From: Duganella lactea
GTDB taxonomy: Bacteria > Pseudomonadota > Gammaproteobacteria > Burkholderiales > Burkholderiaceae_D
DNA length: 64,000 bases
Direction of reading: 5' to 3'
Assembly (NCBI RefSeq): GCF_009857505.1
Contig: NZ_WWCP01000021.1
Span: forward strand, 1-64,000
Shown here in pieces: positions 55,682 through 63,606 of this stretch. A program made the position numbers and the translations under genes. Under the pieces are notes generated by a model, which saw only the letters and a list, made by a program, of their open reading frames with translations, made no database searches and was not told the DNA's origin. Position 1 is the first letter of the stretch. Every line of letters begins with the position of its first letter.

Positions 55682-56939
55682 AACGCAGCGCCTCCGCAGG
55701 TTTCACACGGGCCGCCCACCAGCTCGGATAGATGGTGGCGACAAACGCCAGCACCACGGCCACGCCGCCAATCTTGAACACATCCGGCCAGCGCAGGTCG
55801 GACGGCACGCTGCTGATGTAGTAAATATCCTTCGACAAGAACTGCACTCCCAATAAATGTTCGATAAACGGCACGATGACGTCGATGTTCAGGGCGATCA
55901 GCACGCCGCCGCCCACGCCCAGCGCGGTGCCGAGGATGCCGACCAGCGCGCCCTGGATCATGAAAATCTTCATGATCGAGCGCGGCGAGGCGCCCAGCGT
56001 GCGCAGGATGGCGATGTCAGCCTGCTTGTCGGTCACCGTCATCACCAGCGTCGACACCAGGTTGAAGGCGGCGACCGCGATAATCAAGGTCAGGATGATG
56101 AACATCATGCGCTTTTCGGTCTGTACAGCGGCGAACCAGTTGGCGTTGAGCTTGGACCAGTCGCGCACGAACAGGTCGCCGGACATGGAATTTTTCAGCT
56201 CCTGCGCCACTTGCGGCGCGAGGTGCATGTCTTTCAAGCGCAGACGCAGGCCGGACGGCGCGTCAATCCGCAGCAGCTTTTCGGCGTCGGTCAGGTGAAC
56301 GAAGGCCAGCGCCGAATCGAACTCGTTGTGGCCCGCCTCGAAGATGCCGACCACGGTGAACGAGCGCAGACGCGGCAACACGCCGGCCGGCGTCGGCTGG
56401 CCTTGGGCCAGCGCCAGCGTCACCTTCTCGCCCAGGTTGACGCGCAACGCGCGCGCCAGCTCGATACCCAGCACGATGTTGTAGGCGCCCGGTTGCAGCG
56501 CGTTGAAGCTACCGCGCTTGGTCTGTTTGGCGACGTCGGAGACTTGCGGCTCCTGTTCCGGCAACACGCCGCGGATAATGGCCGGACGCAGCACATCGTC
56601 ACGCACCAGCATGCCCTGGGTTTCGGCGAACGGCGCGGTGCCGATCACTTCCGGGTTCTTGCGCGCTTCCTGTGCTTCCTGTTGCCAGTTTGGCATCGAA
56701 CCGCGGCCGTCGAAGATTTCCACGTGGGCCAACACCGACAACATGCGGTCCGTCACTTCCTTCTGAAAGCCGTTCATCACCGACAGCACGACGATCAGCG
56801 CCGCCACGCCCAGGCCGATGCCGGCCATGGAAATCAGTGAGATAAACGAGATAAAACTATTACGCCCGCTGCGCTTGCCCGCCCGCGTGTAGCGCAGACC
56901 GACCAGCCATTCGAACGGCAAATTCTTGATAATACTCAT
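55674..56939 (-). CDS. lolC: Lipoprotein-releasing system permease (LolC/LolE family)
   Basis: The product is 421 aa. It starts with [30 protein letters not shown]1 [23 protein letters not shown], a large periplasmic domain (~50-275) and three C-terminal TM segments, ending [11 protein letters not shown] single permease gene with lolD suggests it acts as a homodimer or with a permease encoded elsewhere. It is the first gene of lolC-lolD-tatD. Confidence 0.95.
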   Translation of the reverse strand: MSIIKNLPFEWLVGLRYTRAGKRSGRNSFISFISLISMAGIGLGVAALIVVLSVMNGFQKEVTDRMLSVLAHVEIFDGRGSMPNWQQEAQEARKNPEVIGTAPFAETQGMLVRDDVLRPAIIRGVLPEQEPQVSDVAKQTKRGSFNALQPGAYNIVLGIELARALRVNLGEKVTLALAQGQPTPAGVLPRLRSFTVVGIFEAGHNEFDSALAFVHLTDAEKLLRIDAPSGLRLRLKDMHLAPQVAQELKNSMSGDLFVRDWSKLNANWFAAVQTEKRMMFIILTLIIAVAAFNLVSTLVMTVTDKQADIAILRTLGASPRSIMKIFMIQGALVGILGTALGVGGGVLIALNIDVIVPFIEHLLGVQFLSKDIYYISSVPSDLRWPDVFKIGGVAVVLAFVATIYPSWWAARVKPAEALRYE

Positions 56940-57479
56940 GGGTTCCGGGAGGGATCAAACTTGGTAAGGCCGAAGTGTGCCATACAAACAGGCTTTCATG
57001 GGTGAAACACCGAACCTTTTACCCGAAAAAACCGTGCCGGACCGACGATAGGCCGGACCTGTCGTTTCAGTAAAGAATTATGGGTATTTGTATTTCGTGT
57101 GCGGCCCAGCAAATTTACGCAAAGCGCGTGGCAAGCTTTTCCGAGGAAGCCTGATTACATGCGGTGTTACACTGGTGATAGAGTCTTCACCAAGCTCACT
57201 CTGAATAAAACCTGTTTTCCATCCTATTCAGAGGACCGTAATGGCACAAGCAGCCGTCTTAAAGCCCGGTTGATACCGGCACCTTCTTCGCATCACTAAA
57301 GCCACCAGCCGCGATCCAGAGCGCGATACCCCTGCCCCGTATTTGGCGGTCGATCAGAGAAAGCTGCGGCAAGCTTTTGCGGACGTCCTGTCGGTGATTT
57401 CTGGAGATACAATGTATAAACAAAGCGCTGGACGTCGAGCTTGCGTAGAATCTACAATGCATCAACATTTGGAGGTCTT
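56940..57479. other. 540-bp region between lolC and mazE without a clear gene
   Basis: The lolC promoter must lie at the left. At 57241 ATG with CAGAGGACCGTA upstream opens only 10 codons (MAQAAVLKPG, stop), perhaps the scar of a truncated gene. The stretch ~57270-57400 has no conserved frame that I can identify. Palindromes directly before mazE are listed separately. Confidence 0.6.
57407..57454. promoter_or_regulatory. Candidate mazEF operator palindromes
   Basis: ATACA-A-TGTAT (57407-57417) and TAGA-A-TCTA (57446-57454) are two perfect odd dyads upstream of mazE. TACAAT (57453-57458) could be the -10. AbrB-fold antitoxins usually bind such palindromes to autoregulate. Confidence 0.45.
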
Positions 57480-57731
57480 ATGGAATTGTCCATTCAGAAG
57501 TGGGGTAACAGTGCTGCGGTGCGGCTGCCTACTGAGTTGCTGGGTATGTTGAAGGTGTCGCTGGGCGATAAGCTCAGCGTCAATGTGCAACCGGACGGTG
57601 TGCTGCTTAAGGCAGCGCGGCCATCGTATTCGCTTGCTGAGCTGGTCGCGCAGTGCGATTCAAGCGCGCCTGAGCCTGCCGACATGGCGGCGTGGAGCAA
57701 CCTGAAACCAGTTGGGCGTGAAGCGTGGTAA
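57480..57731 (+). CDS. mazE: MazE-type antitoxin (AbrB/SpoVT fold)
   Basis: The product is 83 aa from ATG 57480 with GGAGG upstream. It begins MELSIQKWGNSAAVRLPTELL, the swapped-hairpin DNA-binding motif (KWGNSxAVRLP), followed by a disordered acidic C-terminus ending VGREAW that should bind the toxin. The toxin start overlaps its end by 7 bp. Confidence 0.93.
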   Translation: MELSIQKWGNSAAVRLPTELLGMLKVSLGDKLSVNVQPDGVLLKAARPSYSLAELVAQCDSSAPEPADMAAWSNLKPVGREAW

Positions 57732-58072
57732 GCCGTTCCAAGTTCGGACGTGGCGATATCGTAATGGTCAATCTTGACCCGACCGAAGGCCACGAGCAGA
57801 AGGGGATGCGGCCTGCGCTGGTGCTATCTACCAGCGCTTTCAATGCGCTTGGTGTGGTCCTGGTTGCACCGATCACGCAAGGCGGTGATTTTGCACGTCA
57901 TGCTGGATTCGCTGCGTCGCTCTCCGGGGTGGGGACCAAAACGCAAGGCGTCGCACTGGTCAACCAGATTCGCATGTTGGACCTTGGAGCACGCAAAGCG
58001 AAGCGTGTTGAAACCGCACCAGAGTTTGTTGTAGAAGATGCGCTGGCGCGTCTGCGAGCAATTACTGATTGA
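57725..58072 (+). CDS. mazF: MazF/ChpB-type endoribonuclease toxin
   Basis: The product is 115 aa from GTG 57725. PemK/MazF fold: RGDIVMVNLDPTEGHEQKGMRPALVLS with the catalytic Arg, then VVLVAPITQGGDFARHAGFAASL and GVALVNQIRMLDLGARKAK. The length and HEQKGMRPALVLS resemble ChpB. It is an mRNA interferase neutralised by the upstream antitoxin. Confidence 0.93.
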   Translation: MVSRSKFGRGDIVMVNLDPTEGHEQKGMRPALVLSTSAFNALGVVLVAPITQGGDFARHAGFAASLSGVGTKTQGVALVNQIRMLDLGARKAKRVETAPEFVVEDALARLRAITD

Positions 58073-58083
58073 AGGAAAATACT

Positions 58084-58341
58084 GTGACGTTTTATATTTC
58101 TGTAGTGACAGCAAAGGAGCAATCCCCCTTCAAGCTGCAAACGCAGTGCTTTTGCTGTGGCAAACCTATACAGTCTGCAGCAGACGGTCCAGTGATTGCG
58201 TATGACGCCCATCCTGGGACTGAGCTGCTGCACTCTGTCCTGATGCATCGCGATTGCGCCTTTGCGATGGCACAGCGAATCATCTGCGACGCATGGCCGA
58301 AGCGTCACACCGGCGAACAGCTGATGAAGAACGATCGATAG
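58084..58341 (+). CDS. Small CxxC protein, 85 aa
   Basis: GTG 58084 with GAAGGAAAATACT upstream is chosen; an in-frame TTG at 58069 overlaps the toxin stop. The product has a CFCCGKPI zinc-ribbon-like knuckle and a later HRDC, which could complete a metal site (Cys, Cys, His/Cys). The rest is polar. Family unknown. It is 11 bp after mazF and may share its transcript. Confidence 0.65.
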   Translation: MTFYISVVTAKEQSPFKLQTQCFCCGKPIQSAADGPVIAYDAHPGTELLHSVLMHRDCAFAMAQRIICDAWPKRHTGEQLMKNDR

Positions 58342-58349
58342 GCAATACA

Positions 58350-58906
58350 ATGGCTAACTTAATCCTTATGGGGCCAATGGGCGTTGGAAAATCTACAGTG
58401 GCGGACTGGGTTCATGCACTAACAGGTCGAACTAGAGTCTCCCTAGATGACGCAACGCATCCGCATTTCTCGCGGAATCTCCCCGGCTTTGCTGGCTCCG
58501 GTCTGTCTCCTCGTAATGTCCCGTTTATGACAGCCTATCGGAGCTGGAAGCCCTTTGAGGTGGCAAGTGTTGAGCGCCACGTGGCCGCTGTGGACAATCA
58601 TGTGATCGATTTCGGTGCTGGGCATTCTGTCTATGAAGACCCGGCTCAATTCAACCGAGTGGCCAGCGCCGTTGCCGGGCACCACGTTGCACTGCTCATG
58701 CCCGATACCGACTGGGAACGATCGCGCAAGGTTTTGATTGAGCAGCCCCCCCCCATGCGAACGCGGAGTTTATCAACCATGTTCTCGACAACCCATCGAA
58801 CAAGAAACTTGCGAACGTAATCGTTGGTCGCGCAGCGAAGAGTGCCAAGGAGGTTGCTATGGAAGTTCTGGGGCACTTTCCCACCTGGTGGGCTGTGCAT
58901 GGATAG
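58350..58906 (+). pseudogene. P-loop kinase-like protein, frameshifted at a C9 tract
   Basis: ATG 58350 opens with MANLILMGPMGVGKSTVADWV, a Walker A as in shikimate kinase-like or adenylate kinase-like NTPases. VALLMPDTDWERSRKVL looks like the base-binding/lid region. At nine C (58746-58754) the frame shifts: as written it ends at TAA 58820 (156 aa). In the next frame a natural continuation (HANAEFINHVLDNPSNKKL ... FPTWWAVHG) runs to TAG 58904-58906, giving ~185 aa. Ten or seven C would restore it. It could be a sequencing error, phase variation or decay. Start signals are weak. Confidence 0.7.
58746..58754 (+). repeat. Homopolymer C9
   Basis: Nine consecutive C within the P-loop gene at the point where the coding frame changes. 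Confidence 0.95.
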
Positions 58907-58929
58907 GTCGCAAGGATAATCGCCCACAG

Positions 58930-59004
58930 CAGCAGCTACGGCCCGCACGACGGGCCTGGTGCATTGAGAAGGTCGGCGCGGTGTCGGCCAGTGAGGAAGA
59001 ACCG
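58930..59004 (+). repeat. Duplicated gene leader, copy A
   Basis: It runs CAGCAGC, hairpin GCCCG-cacga-CGGGC, then TGAGAAGGTCGGCGCGGTG, TCGGCCAGTGAGGAAGAA up to ATG 59005. It is clearly related to copy B at 59719-59795. The hairpin could terminate upstream transcription, while the AGGAAGAA is the ribosome binding site. Confidence 0.65.
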
Positions 59005-59583
59005 ATGAGTAACAAACTAACGACCGCCCAGGACGTATTCAATGGCCCTGGCTTTGACGGCCCACATATGCTCGAAAAGGCTGAACGTGAATTGGATCGC
59101 TTGCTGCAAGCAGCCAATCCCCTAATCGCGTACGACCATATGTTCAACTTTGTTGTGACCATGGCTGCTGTCGCGGACTGGACCTTTCACTTGCAACTCA
59201 AGCCATTACCCCTATGGGCAGGGAAACAGGAACAGCATTTCACCAACTGGGTTCGCCATGCCAACGACGATGCCTTCGTTCTCATCGACCTGTCCAACGA
59301 GTACAAGCACGCAGATAGAAAAAAACCAAGCTCTCTGGCACAGAAAATGTGGATGAAGATCATCTGGCCGAAGGATAACCCTCAAATCAGCAATCAGATC
59401 GATAATACGAAAATGTTGTGGTTCCCGACTACCGGTGGTGGTTTGGCGGCTATCCCCTGGATCGACCGCCACAGCGGCGATAACGACTTCTTTGTTGACA
59501 TCGGCCGTCGCGCCATCGCGTGGTGGAAAAGCTTTACACCAGCAAATGCGGCACCGATGGATGCGGCGGGTAACACCGCATGA
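59005..59583 (+). CDS. Hypothetical protein, 192 aa
   Basis: ATG 59005 with GAGGAAGAACCG upstream. The product (MSNKLTTAQDVFNGPGFDG...) is soluble and helical in its middle, Trp-rich (WTFHLQLKPLPLW; FTNWVRH; MLWFPTTGGG; AWWKSF), with a DLSNEYKHA motif reminiscent of uncharacterised proteins carrying (D/N)xxNxxKH. No family assigned. It sits in the accessory islet after copy A of the duplicated leader. Confidence 0.7.
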   Translation: MSNKLTTAQDVFNGPGFDGPHMLEKAERELDRLLQAANPLIAYDHMFNFVVTMAAVADWTFHLQLKPLPLWAGKQEQHFTNWVRHANDDAFVLIDLSNEYKHADRKKPSSLAQKMWMKIIWPKDNPQISNQIDNTKMLWFPTTGGGLAAIPWIDRHSGDNDFFVDIGRRAIAWWKSFTPANAAPMDAAGNTA

Positions 59584-59718
59584 TCATACAAATACTTCAC
59601 TACCAGGCCAATTCGTGAAGGCATGGGCAGCACCATCGGGACGTCGGCACAGTCCAGCATGACGGTGCACGACGAGGCGGCCCGCTTTAAGAACACGAAA
59701 TCATAGGAAAATCCAGCA

Positions 59719-59795
59719 GCACCAGACGCCCGGCTTGACCGGGCTTTTCCAGTGAGAGGGTTGGCGCGGTGCTGGCCCAGCAGGAAAGAAAAAGC
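59719..59795 (+). repeat. Duplicated gene leader, copy B
   Basis: CAGCAGC, hairpin GCCCGG-cttga-CCGGGC followed by TTTT (a fair terminator), then TGAGAGGGTTGGCGCGGTG, CTGGCCCAGCAGGAAAGAA up to ATG 59796. It shares order and most bases with copy A although the genes that follow are unrelated. The 59584-59718 stretch before it holds only a 27-codon frame (59623-59706) without support. Confidence 0.65.
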
Positions 59796-60116
59796 ATGAG
59801 CAAGAACATCCTCAACAACGAAAAAGCGATGGCGATCCTCGATTCCGCTGCGGCGCAGCTCAAAGCTATCGGTGTGCCGTGCCTGGTCAGCCCCATGTCG
59901 CTCCCGCAAGGCATGACGGTGAGTCTGCACGCTGGAGCGACCGATGAGGTTGCGACGGCAGCCGACGTGGCGGCTACGTGCGGCGGCGAGTACGCGCACG
60001 CGGTGGGTACCAGAAAGCAATTTGCGCAGATGGTAGCTGGCGCGATTGCCGAAGCGGAAGTGGACGCCGAAACGATAGAGGAGTATCAGGCCGCCATGGA
60101 CCGCGAGAACCCATAG
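59796..60116 (+). CDS. Hypothetical protein, 106 aa
   Basis: ATG 59796 with AGGAAAGAA upstream. The product (MSKNILNNEKAMAILDSAAAQLKAIGVPCLV...) is Ala-rich, with a beta-like middle (GMTVSLHAGATDEVATAADVAATCGG) and an acidic helical end (EAEVDAETIEEYQAAMDREN). No family recognised. It is followed 17 bp later by the HEPN-like gene. Confidence 0.68.
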   Translation: MSKNILNNEKAMAILDSAAAQLKAIGVPCLVSPMSLPQGMTVSLHAGATDEVATAADVAATCGGEYAHAVGTRKQFAQMVAGAIAEAEVDAETIEEYQAAMDRENP

Positions 60117-60133
60117 CCATAGATCGGAAAATT

Positions 60134-60631
60134 ATGCCGAATTCTGCCGAATTTCACTTTTTCCCTAATGAGAGCATTCTCGAACAGGCGAAGGAATTTT
60201 CCGAAGCAAGCAAGGTCCTTCGTGACCGACGGAGCCTTGTAGTTCCTTTTATTGTAAATGGCCTATTTTCGTTGGAGCTTTTCCTGAAGTGTCTGCATGC
60301 CAAGACCGTGTATTCCAATGCGTGGGATGTGGGCAACTACGACAAATCATTGTTGCGCAGCAAAGACCACAGCTTGAGGGGGCTCTTCGAAGAACTTCCC
60401 GACTCTAAGCAGGACTGGCTAAACTTGCTGCACGCGGAATTCTTTGAAGGCTCACCCCGTGCACCCTTGGTTGAGGACTTGGGCAAGTTTGATCGCGCTT
60501 TCGTCGACTGGCGATATCGGTTCGAAGGCAAAGCGGTGTCAGTACCGACGAGCATACTAAATGAGCTTATTAATTTCTTTGAGTTTGCCTGTTCCAAGCC
60601 GTCAACGGAGAGGTTTAAATTCGGAGCGTAG
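60134..60631 (+). CDS. HEPN-like protein, 165 aa
   Basis: ATG 60134 (ATCGGAAAATT upstream). The product is all-helical: NGLFSLELFLKCLHA, SKDHSLRGLFEELP and FVDWRYRFEG match the helix pattern (xLELxLKxLL; HxLxxLFxxL; F..WRY.YE) seen in HEPN-fold proteins of toxin-antitoxin and abortive-infection loci. The classic R-x4-H ribonuclease motif is not evident, so activity is uncertain. It is the last gene of the islet. Confidence 0.6.
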   Translation: MPNSAEFHFFPNESILEQAKEFSEASKVLRDRRSLVVPFIVNGLFSLELFLKCLHAKTVYSNAWDVGNYDKSLLRSKDHSLRGLFEELPDSKQDWLNLLHAEFFEGSPRAPLVEDLGKFDRAFVDWRYRFEGKAVSVPTSILNELINFFEFACSKPSTERFKFGA

Positions 60632-60705
60632 TATGGACTACTGAACAACAAGTTTGACAGCCCTTGCGGTCCAAAACAATCAAGGAAAAATCACTGCCTC
60701 CCACT

Positions 60706-60727
60706 CGTTGCCGCTTTAGCGGCAACG
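60706..60727. terminator. 9-bp hairpin after the HEPN-like gene
   Basis: CGTTGCCGC-ttta-GCGGCAACG is a perfect stem in the 160-bp gap before the COG4255 gene; no T-run. It may be a terminator marking the end of the islet. Confidence 0.5.
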
Positions 60728-60791
60728 CAGCATACAAATCCCGTATCAACCACGAAATACGGATACCCAGAATTATTCATCAACTCCCGTT

Positions 60792-61844
60792 ATGCCCTAC
60801 AATCTCGGCATGACTGATATTACCCTCGCACTTCCCTTCGCGCTGCCGCCGCCGGAGCTGGCGCCGGACCTGCTGCGCGCGCTGCAAGCGCCGGCGCTGG
60901 CCGCCTTGTTGGCCCGCCACAGCACGCTGCAACATCATGTTTTCGATAACAACAGCCGGGTGCTCCCGCACGAGGCCTGGCTGGCGCATACGCTGGGCCT
61001 GGCCAGCGCGCCCACCGAGGCCGACACCGGCGCGCCGCTGGCGACCGCCTGCATGCGCGGCTGCGGCCTCGGCACTCAAGCCGCCCAGGGTCACTGGTTC
61101 ATGCTGCAACCGGCGCATGTGCAAATCTCGCGCACCCACATGCTGCTGACCGACCTGCGGGCGCTGCAACTCAGCGAGGCCGATTCGCGCGGCCTGTACG
61201 ACCTCGCCCGCCCGTATTTTGAGGAAGCCGGCAAGACGCTGCTGCATGGCGCGCCGGGCCTGTGGTTCCTGCGCGCCGACGACTGGGGCGGCCTGAACAC
61301 CGCCTCGCCGGACGCGACTACCACCCAGAGCATGACCGACTGGCTGCCCGAGGGCGACCATGCGCGCGACTTCCGCCGCTTGCAAAACGAAGTGCAGATG
61401 CTGTGGCATGAACATCCGATTAATGAAGCGCGCCAGGCGCGCGGCCTGCAAGCGATTAATTCCTGCTGGCTGTGGGGCGGTGCCGGGCCGTCGTCAGCAC
61501 AAGGCAGCATCGCCATCGGCGACGGCATGCCGTGGATGGACGCGCTGGCCTGGTCCACTCAACCGTCCGCGCGGCAGTTGATCGCGCAGCCGGGCACGGT
61601 GATGCTGGCCGGGCTGATTTCGTCGGCGCAGGCCGGCGACTGGGCCGACTGGCTGGCGCGCATGCAACAGCTGGAGCAAGAGTGGTTCGCACCGCTGCTG
61701 GCGGCGCTGAAAGATGGAAGCATCGGCGGCGTCAAGCTGGTGCTGAGCCATCGCCACGGCTGGACCGAAGTCACCAGCGGCAAGCTGGCGCAACGCAAAT
61801 TCTGGCGCAAGCCGTCCCTGACTCCCCTGTTGAAGCAATCATGA
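60792..61844 (+). CDS. COG4255-family protein upstream of recJ (phosphoglycerate mutase-like annotation)
   Basis: The product is 350 aa from ATG 60792, or 344 from ATG 60810 (MTDITLALPFALPPPELAPDLL); neither has a strong site. It has long amphipathic segments and motifs GCGLGTQAAQGHWFMLQPAHVQISRTHMLL and INSCWLWGGAG, which I recall from a conserved betaproteobacterial family often encoded directly before recJ and annotated as phosphoglycerate mutase-like. It lacks the alkaline-phosphatase metal motifs that I could name, so the enzymatic label is doubtful. Its stop overlaps recJ (ATGA). Confidence 0.75.
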   Translation: MPYNLGMTDITLALPFALPPPELAPDLLRALQAPALAALLARHSTLQHHVFDNNSRVLPHEAWLAHTLGLASAPTEADTGAPLATACMRGCGLGTQAAQGHWFMLQPAHVQISRTHMLLTDLRALQLSEADSRGLYDLARPYFEEAGKTLLHGAPGLWFLRADDWGGLNTASPDATTTQSMTDWLPEGDHARDFRRLQNEVQMLWHEHPINEARQARGLQAINSCWLWGGAGPSSAQGSIAIGDGMPWMDALAWSTQPSARQLIAQPGTVMLAGLISSAQAGDWADWLARMQQLEQEWFAPLLAALKDGSIGGVKLVLSHRHGWTEVTSGKLAQRKFWRKPSLTPLLKQS

Positions 61845-63535
61845 CCCGCATCAGTACCCGCACCTTCCCGTTCCGCGAATCCGAAATGCTGCGCCAGAAC
61901 GGCGTCCACCCCGTGCTGGCGCGCCTGTACGCCGCGCGCGGTCTGACTGACGTCAAAGAACTGTCCAGCGAGCTGGCGGCCATGATTCCGCCATCCGGCC
62001 TGCTGCACATCGACGCCGCCGCCGTCTTCCTGGCCGACGCCATCGCCGCCCGCAAGCGCATGGTGATCGTCGCCGACTACGACTGCGACGGCGCCACCGC
62101 CTGCGCGGTCGCCCTGCGCGGCCTGCGCGCCATGGGCGCCGACATCGACTTCATCGTGCCCAACCGCTTCGAATACGGCTACGGCCTGACGCCGGAAATC
62201 GTCGCACTGACCGCGCGCGAAAAGCAGCCGGACATCATCATCACCGTCGATAACGGCATCGCCAGCATCGACGGCGTGGCCGAGGCCAACCGGCGCGGCA
62301 TCGAAGTGGTCGTGACCGACCACCACTTGCCGGCCGACACCCTGCCCGCCGCCCGCGTCATCGTCAACCCGAACCAGCCGCAATGCGGCTTCCCGAGCAA
62401 GCATATCGCCGGCGTCGGCGTGATGTTCTACGTGCTGCTGGCCCTGCGCGCCGAACTGCGCAAACGCGGCGTGTTCGATGCCCAGACCCAGCCCAAGCTG
62501 GACAATCTGCTGGACCTGGTGGCCCTCGGCACGGTGGCCGACGTGGTCAAGCTCGACGCCAACAACCGCATCCTGGTGGCGCAGGGCCTGAAGCGCATGC
62601 GCGCCGGCCGCATGCACGCCGGTGTGGCCGCGCTGTTCCGCGTGGCCGGCCGCGAGGCGCGCAGCGCCAATCCGTTCGACCTGGGCTTCGCGCTCGGCCC
62701 GCGCCTGAACGCCGCCGGCCGGCTGGAAGATATGTCGCTCGGCATCGAATGCCTGATCACCGACGACGATGCCCGCGCCTGGGAACTGGCGCAGCAACTC
62801 AACGACATCAACCTGGCCCGGCGCGAGATCGAAGCCGACATGCAGGGCACGGCCCTGGTGCATCTGGAAAGCTTCGATCCGGCCGAGCGCAGCACCATTT
62901 GCGTGTTTGACGACACCTGGCACCAGGGCGTGATCGGCATCGTCGCCTCGCGCCTGAAGGAAAAATTCTACCGCCCGACCATCACCTTCGCGCCCGGGGC
63001 GGACGGCTGGATCAAGGGTTCCGGACGCTCGATCCCCGGCTTCCATTTGCGCGACGCGCTGGACCTGGTCTACAAGAAGTCGCCATCGCTGATCGACAAA
63101 TTCGGCGGCCACGCCATGGCCGCCGGCCTGACCCTGCGCGCCGAAGCGTTCGACGCCTTCGCCGCGGCCTTCGAGGAAGTCGGCCGCACGTGGCTCAGCA
63201 AGCAGCAACTGGAACGCGTGATCGAAACCGACGGCCCGCTGGAAGACGCCTACTACACCACCACCTTCATCAAAGAGATTGAAGGCCAGGTATGGGGCCA
63301 GGGCTTCGCCCCGCCGGTATTCTGCGACGACTTCCGCGTGGTCAGCCAGCGCATCCTGAAGGAACGCCACCTGAAGCTGCTGCTGGAAAAGAACGGCGCC
63401 CGCTACGACGCCATCTGGTTCGGCCACACCGAGGCCCTCGGCGACCGCGCCCGCGTGGCCTTCCGGCTGGATGCCAACGAGTACAACGGCGTGACGAAAG
63501 TGCAACTTCTGGTGGAGCACGCCGAGGCGGCATAA
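61841..63535 (+). CDS. recJ: Single-stranded-DNA-specific exonuclease RecJ
   Basis: The product is 564 aa. The DHH domain (~65-225) contains VIVADYDCDGATA, ITVDNGIAS and VVTDHHLPAD; then DLVALGTVADVV and the DHHA1 region with LGPRLNAAGRLEDMSLGIECL and DKFGGHAMAAGLTL, and a C-terminal OB domain. It degrades ssDNA 5' to 3' in recombination and mismatch repair. ATG 61841 overlaps the COG4255 stop. Confidence 0.97.
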   Translation: MTRISTRTFPFRESEMLRQNGVHPVLARLYAARGLTDVKELSSELAAMIPPSGLLHIDAAAVFLADAIAARKRMVIVADYDCDGATACAVALRGLRAMGADIDFIVPNRFEYGYGLTPEIVALTAREKQPDIIITVDNGIASIDGVAEANRRGIEVVVTDHHLPADTLPAARVIVNPNQPQCGFPSKHIAGVGVMFYVLLALRAELRKRGVFDAQTQPKLDNLLDLVALGTVADVVKLDANNRILVAQGLKRMRAGRMHAGVAALFRVAGREARSANPFDLGFALGPRLNAAGRLEDMSLGIECLITDDDARAWELAQQLNDINLARREIEADMQGTALVHLESFDPAERSTICVFDDTWHQGVIGIVASRLKEKFYRPTITFAPGADGWIKGSGRSIPGFHLRDALDLVYKKSPSLIDKFGGHAMAAGLTLRAEAFDAFAAAFEEVGRTWLSKQQLERVIETDGPLEDAYYTTTFIKEIEGQVWGQGFAPPVFCDDFRVVSQRILKERHLKLLLEKNGARYDAIWFGHTEALGDRARVAFRLDANEYNGVTKVQLLVEHAEAA

Positions 63536-63542
63536 GACGAAC

Positions 63543-63585
63543 AATCCGAAAACGGATTGCAATCAATCCGAAAAAGGAGTATAAG
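63543..63585 (+). promoter_or_regulatory. Promoter and operator of the Xre-type antitoxin gene
   Basis: TTGCAA (63557-63562), 17-bp spacer, TATAAG (63580-63585) is a good sigma-70 promoter. AATCCG-aaaa-CGGATT (63543-63558) plus a third half-site AATCCG (63565-63570) overlap the -35 and spacer, as expected for antitoxin autorepression. Confidence 0.65.
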
Positions 63586-63606
63586 AAATCCATTACCGGA
63601 GGATTT

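Noticed and set aside
59623..59706. 27-codon ORF between the two hypothetical genes
   Set aside because: No ribosome binding site or similarity. It is in frame with the preceding stop and may be remnant readthrough.
60706..60727. attC-like integron site at the islet end
   Set aside because: A simple 9-bp hairpin without the conserved RYYYAAC/GTTRRRY boxes; no integron integrase in the window.
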